Shown in pieces: positions 6,083 to 8,859 of a stretch of DNA of 8,859 bases. The notes under the pieces were generated by a model. That model was given only the letters and a program-made list of their open reading frames with translations. It did no database searches and was not told the origin of the DNA. Source of the DNA: DATNNN01 sp035601815 (GTDB lineage Bacteria > Pseudomonadota > Alphaproteobacteria > Rhizobiales > Xanthobacteraceae); the NCBI GenBank assembly GCA_035601815.1, contig DATNNN010000063.1, forward strand, positions 1 to 8,859, given 5' to 3'. Position 1 is the first letter of the stretch; the number at the start of each line of letters is the position of its first letter. The translations under genes were made by a program, and so were the position numbers.

Positions 6083-6937
6083 TCACTTCTTGCCCTTGGC
6101 GGCGGGCGCGGGAGTTTGGGCGGGCGGTGTCGTGCGCTCGACCTTAGCGGATTCGCGCAGCTTCAGCACGAGGTCCGACTGTGCCTTGCGCACAAGAAAC
6201 TGCTCGATCTGGTCCTTGACCTGCTCGAATATCGGCACCGGCTTCTTCCGCCTGTCCTCGAGCTTGATCACGTGCCAGCCGAACTGGGTTTTCACCGGAT
6301 CGGAGATATCGCCCGGCTTCATCTTGAAGGCGGCGTCGGCAAACTCGGCCACCATCTGGTCCTTGGTGAAGTAGCCGAGGTCGCCGCCCTCGGCGGCGCC
6401 CGGATCCTTGGAATATTCCTTGGCGAGCGCGGCGAAATCGCCGCCGGCCGTCAGCTTGGCGATCACTTCCTTCGCCTTGTCCTCGCTGTCGACCAGGATA
6501 TGGCGGGCGCGCACTTCCTCCTCGGGCGTTAGCTTGCTCACGGACTCTTCGTAGAGCTTGCGCATCGCTTCCTCGGTAACGGCGCCCTTGCTCGCCTGGT
6601 CGAGGAGCGCTTCCATCAGCACCTTGCTGCGCACGAACGCGAGCTTCCGCGCGAAGCCCGGCGCGTCCTGCATCTTCTGCGCCTCGGCGGCGGTGGCGAG
6701 GATGGTGACGTCGATGAGATAGGCGAGCAGCGCATCGCGCCTCGCCTCGGCGGCGCCGGGCGGCAGACTCTGGCCGATGTCGGCCTCGGCGAGCGCGAGA
6801 TCACTCTCGCGGATCTCGACGCCGCTCACTTTCGCGAGCACCGGGTCGCTTGCCGACTGGGCGGCAGCCGACAACGCGCTCAAGCACGCGACGGCAGCGA
6901 CGAGCGCAAGGGCAATCGATTGGCGACGAATAGGCAT
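6083..6937 (-). CDS. Secreted parvulin-type peptidyl-prolyl cis-trans isomerase (PpiC/SurA/PrsA-like)
   Basis: The chosen protein is 284 residues. Residues 1-26 form a signal peptide: basic MPIRR, a hydrophobic core, and an SAAA/QS cleavage site. It should therefore act in the periplasm on proteins leaving the Sec channel. Residues 33-135 are a helical SurA-N-like chaperone region. Residues about 140-240 are a rotamase domain with RARHILV, GGDFAALAKEYSKDP, GGDLGYF and FGWHVIKLEDRR. The tail is a Pro/Ala/Lys-rich stretch ending GKK. The ATG at 6937 is preferred to an upstream TTG at 7006, because it places the signal peptide at the N-terminus and has AAGGA 6 bases upstream. Cys18 lies in AVAC, a poor lipobox, so a lipoprotein is less likely. 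It is divergent from secA, which fits a joint role in export. Confidence 0.9.
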   Translation of the reverse strand: MPIRRQSIALALVAAVACLSALSAAAQSASDPVLAKVSGVEIRESDLALAEADIGQSLPPGAAEARRDALLAYLIDVTILATAAEAQKMQDAPGFARKLAFVRSKVLMEALLDQASKGAVTEEAMRKLYEESVSKLTPEEEVRARHILVDSEDKAKEVIAKLTAGGDFAALAKEYSKDPGAAEGGDLGYFTKDQMVAEFADAAFKMKPGDISDPVKTQFGWHVIKLEDRRKKPVPIFEQVKDQIEQFLVRKAQSDLVLKLRESAKVERTTPPAQTPAPAAKGKK

Positions 6938-6943
6938 GCGCAA

Positions 6944-6948
6944 TCCTT
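6944..6948 (-). promoter_or_regulatory. Shine-Dalgarno that decides the PPIase start
   Basis: On the - strand AAGGA sits 6 bases before the ATG at 6937. It favours this start over the longer frame that begins with TTG at 7006. The same ten bases, AAGGATTGCG, occur again 46 bp upstream (6985-6994), so only position relative to the ATG tells them apart. Confidence 0.65.
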
Positions 6949-7034
6949 GGGGAAGTGGCGGAGGGTCGGCGGGGCGCAAAGTGACGCAATCCTTTGACTG
7001 AAACAAGGCTGATGAATCGCCGCAAAGCCAGCAA

Positions 7035-7062
7035 TTGACAAGGCTTTGGGCCCTACCTATGT
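7035..7062 (+). promoter_or_regulatory. Candidate sigma-70 promoter of secA
   Basis: TTGACA at 7035-7040 is a perfect -35 element. After 16 bases comes CTATGT (7057-7062), five of six matches to the CTATAT often seen in alphaproteobacterial -10 elements, though only a partial match to TATAAT. A start near 7069 would give a leader of about 150 bases before secA. On the other strand the overlapping TTGTCA (7036-7041) could be a -35 for the PPIase-argJ unit, but its -10 is poor. This is a pattern match only. Confidence 0.4.
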
Positions 7063-7147
7063 CTCCGCGGTCTCGCCGGCCACGCCAAGTGTGACGCTGC
7101 TAGAAGCGGTGTCGCGATTTTGCCCCATCAAGCGTGTCGATCGGGCT

Positions 7148-7223
7148 ATGACCCGGAAGCCGGCGGCCCGTCGCCGGCTCCTTGTCGCAAGATGACGGGC
7201 AACGAGGAATGATCCCGCGATGA
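7148..7223 (+). other. Chain of three mini-ORFs linked by ATGA overlaps leading into secA
   Basis: Three short frames follow each other, each overlapping the next start by ATGA. The first is 7148-7195 (15 codons, MTRKPAARRRLLVAR), the second 7192-7212 (MTGNEE), and the third 7209-7223 (MIPR). The third stop overlaps the secA ATG at 7220. The first has no good ribosome binding site. The only GAGG (7204-7207) lies inside the second frame and is 12 bases from the secA start, longer than the optimum. The arrangement would allow termination-reinitiation onto secA. It could also be chance; nothing in the sequence proves translation. Confidence 0.25.
7158..7179 (+). promoter_or_regulatory. GC-rich stem-loop in the secA leader
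   Basis: AGCCGGCG (7158-7165) pairs perfectly with CGCCGGCT (7172-7179) around a 6-base loop. It lies 40 bases before the secA ATG and inside the first mini-ORF. No U-run follows, so it is not an ordinary intrinsic terminator. A role in secA translation or mRNA stability is only an inference. Confidence 0.35.
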
Positions 7224-8859
7224 TCGGCGCGCTCGCCCGTAAGTTTTTCGGCTCGGCCAACGAGCGCCGCATCCGCGCCTACCAGCCGTTCGTCGACGAG
7301 ATCAACGCGCTCGAGCCCGAGCTCGTGAAGCTCAGCGACGAGCAATTGCGCGCCCGCACCGACGATTTCCGCGCCCAGGTCGCCGCCGGCACCTCGCTCG
7401 ACGACCTCCTCATCCCCGCTTTCGCCACCGTGCGCGAGGCGGCCAAGCGCACGCTGGGCCAGCGCCACTTCGACGTGCAGCTCGTGGGCGGCATGGTGCT
7501 GCACGAAGGCAAGATTGCTGAGATGAAGACCGGCGAAGGCAAGACGCTGGTGGCCACCCTTGCCGTCTACCTCAATGCGCTGGCCGCCAAGGGCGTCCAC
7601 GTCGTCACCGTCAACGACTACCTAGCCCGGCGCGACTCCGAATGGATGGGCCAGATCTACGCGTTTCTCGGGCTCACCGTCGGCGTCATCGTGCACGGCA
7701 TGGACGACGACGAGCGCAGAGTCGCCTACGCCGCCGACGTCACCTACGGCACCAATAACGAGCTCGGCTTCGACTATCTGCGCGACAATATGAAGTACGA
7801 GCTGCCGCAGATGGTGCAGCGCGGCCACAACTACGCGATCGTCGACGAGGTCGACTCGATCCTGGTCGACGAGGCGCGCACGCCGCTGATCATCTCCGGC
7901 CCGCTCGACGACCGCTCGGATTTCTACAACACCATCGACACGTTCATCCCCAAGCTCGACAAACCCGACTACGAGGTCGACGAGAAGCAGCGCACCGTCA
8001 CCATGACGGAGCAGGGCACCGAGAAGATGGAGCAGGCGCTGCAGGCAGCGGGTCTGCTCAAGTCGCAGTCGCTCTACGACATCGAGAACGTCTCGGTCGT
8101 CCACCACGTGAACCAGGGCCTTCGCGCCCACAGGCTGTTCCACCGCGATCGCGACTACATCGTCAAGAACGACGAGGTCATCATCATCGACGAGTTCACC
8201 GGCCGCATGATGCCCGGCCGGCGCTACTCCGAGGGCCTGCACCAGGCGCTCGAGGCCAAGGAGCACGTCACCATCCAGCCCGAGAACCAGACGCTCGCCT
8301 CGATCACCTTCCAGAACTACTTCCGGCTCTACGGCAAGCTCGCCGGCATGACCGGCACGGCCTCCACCGAGGCCGACGAGTTCATGGACATCTACAAGCT
8401 CGACGTGGTCGAGGTGCCGACCAACCTGCCGGTCAACCGCACCGACGAGCACGATGAGGTCTACCGCACGGCGGCCGAGAAGTACGAGGCCATCATCGCT
8501 TTCATCGACGAGGCGAGGACTCGCGGCCAGCCTATGCTCGTGGGCACCACGTCGATCGAGAAGTCGGAGCTTCTCGCCGAGCTCCTGAAGAAGCGCGGCT
8601 ATGAGCAGCACGATTTCTCCGATCCCGACGCATTCGCCGTGCTCTACGACGGCGAGAGCGCCAAGAAGCCGAAGGTGTTCGCCGTCCTCAACGCCCGCTA
8701 CCACGAGCAGGAGGCGAGCATCATCGCCCAGGCCGGTGTTCCGGGGGCGATCACCATCGCCACCAACATGGCCGGCCGCGGCACCGACATCCAGCTCGGC
8801 GGCAATCCCGACATGCGCATCCGCCGGGAGCTCGGCGACATGGAAGCGGGGTCGCAGCG
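7220..8859 (+). CDS. secA: SecA, preprotein translocase ATPase (N-terminal ~546 residues)
   Basis: SecA is the ATP-driven motor that pushes unfolded preproteins through SecYEG. The frame is open from 7220 to the window edge, so the C-terminal part (rest of the motor, scaffold and any zinc tail) is missing. Visible motifs are Walker A MKTGEGKT at 102-109, VTVNDYLA, Walker B VDEVDSILVDEART with D209-E210, the Y-E-G-L-H-Q-A-L run, AGMTGTA, GTTSIEKSELL and TNMAGRGTDIQLGGN. Residues about 462-487, between LLKKRGY and FAVLNARYHEQEA, are an extra segment of about 24 residues compared with E. coli SecA. I recall similar insertions in Bradyrhizobium-type SecA, so it is probably lineage-specific. The ATG at 7220 gives the normal N-terminus. 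It has no well-spaced Shine-Dalgarno sequence and overlaps a mini-ORF stop. Confidence 0.97.
   Translation, partial: MIGALARKFFGSANERRIRAYQPFVDEINALEPELVKLSDEQLRARTDDFRAQVAAGTSLDDLLIPAFATVREAAKRTLGQRHFDVQLVGGMVLHEGKIAEMKTGEGKTLVATLAVYLNALAAKGVHVVTVNDYLARRDSEWMGQIYAFLGLTVGVIVHGMDDDERRVAYAADVTYGTNNELGFDYLRDNMKYELPQMVQRGHNYAIVDEVDSILVDEARTPLIISGPLDDRSDFYNTIDTFIPKLDKPDYEVDEKQRTVTMTEQGTEKMEQALQAAGLLKSQSLYDIENVSVVHHVNQGLRAHRLFHRDRDYIVKNDEVIIIDEFTGRMMPGRRYSEGLHQALEAKEHVTIQPENQTLASITFQNYFRLYGKLAGMTGTASTEADEFMDIYKLDVVEVPTNLPVNRTDEHDEVYRTAAEKYEAIIAFIDEARTRGQPMLVGTTSIEKSELLAELLKKRGYEQHDFSDPDAFAVLYDGESAKKPKVFAVLNARYHEQEASIIAQAGVPGAITIATNMAGRGTDIQLGGNPDMRIRRELGDMEAGSQ

Noticed and set aside
5022..6374. 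A 450-codon open frame on the + strand across argJ and the PPIase gene
   Set aside because: It spans two convincing - strand genes and their junction, is rich in Ser/Arg/Ala and matches no domain. It is a shadow of biased codon use.
6938..7006. A 23-residue N-terminal extension of the PPIase from a TTG codon
   Set aside because: It would bury the signal peptide. The ATG at 6937 has a well-placed Shine-Dalgarno sequence and begins the basic n-region.
7622..8704. A 360-codon open frame on the - strand inside secA
   Set aside because: It is antisense to strongly conserved SecA motifs. Its composition (Val/Leu/Asp/Glu-rich, repetitive) is what GC-rich codon bias produces on the opposite strand, and no family is recognisable.

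Overview
The window looks like ordinary chromosomal core sequence from a GC-rich alphaproteobacterium, most likely of the Hyphomicrobiales (Rhizobiales). The evidence is the gene set and order (secA, a parvulin, argJ, MutT-type Nudix, NDUFAF5-like methyltransferase, comF, nitrilase-family amidase, DUF1178, ubiG). The alphaproteobacterial style of ArgJ, ComF and SecA supports this, including an extra segment of about 24 residues in SecA that I recall from Bradyrhizobium-like relatives. No mobile element, CRISPR array, tRNA, rRNA or prophage gene is visible.

Layout from left to right. The 3' end of ubiG (ubiquinone O-methyltransferase) overlaps an EamA/DMT-type exporter by ATGA on the + strand. 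A - strand cluster converges on it, read right to left: a frameshifted comF, then a carbon-nitrogen hydrolase, then a DUF1178 protein that overlaps the hydrolase by GTGA. A + strand NDUFAF5/BioC-like methyltransferase diverges from comF across 39 bp. It converges with a second - strand cluster, read right to left: a secreted parvulin-type PPIase, argJ, a MutT-like Nudix hydrolase and a small Flp-type pilin. The PPIase diverges from secA across a 282-bp intergenic region. SecA runs off the right edge after about 546 codons.

The genes are mostly housekeeping: protein export and extracytoplasmic folding (secA and the PPIase), arginine synthesis (argJ), nucleotide-pool or metabolite repair (Nudix and the nitrilase-family amidase), and quinone or respiratory-complex maturation (ubiG and the NDUFAF5-like protein). 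There is no stretch above 300 bp without a gene. The largest gap, 6938-7219, holds a candidate secA promoter, a GC-rich hairpin and a chain of ATGA-linked mini-ORFs.

I do not see a convincing undescribed system. The points most worth checking are the comF frameshift, the absence of the glutaredoxin gene I would expect between comF and the amidase gene, the mini-ORF chain in the secA leader, and the isolated pilin with an atypical processing site.
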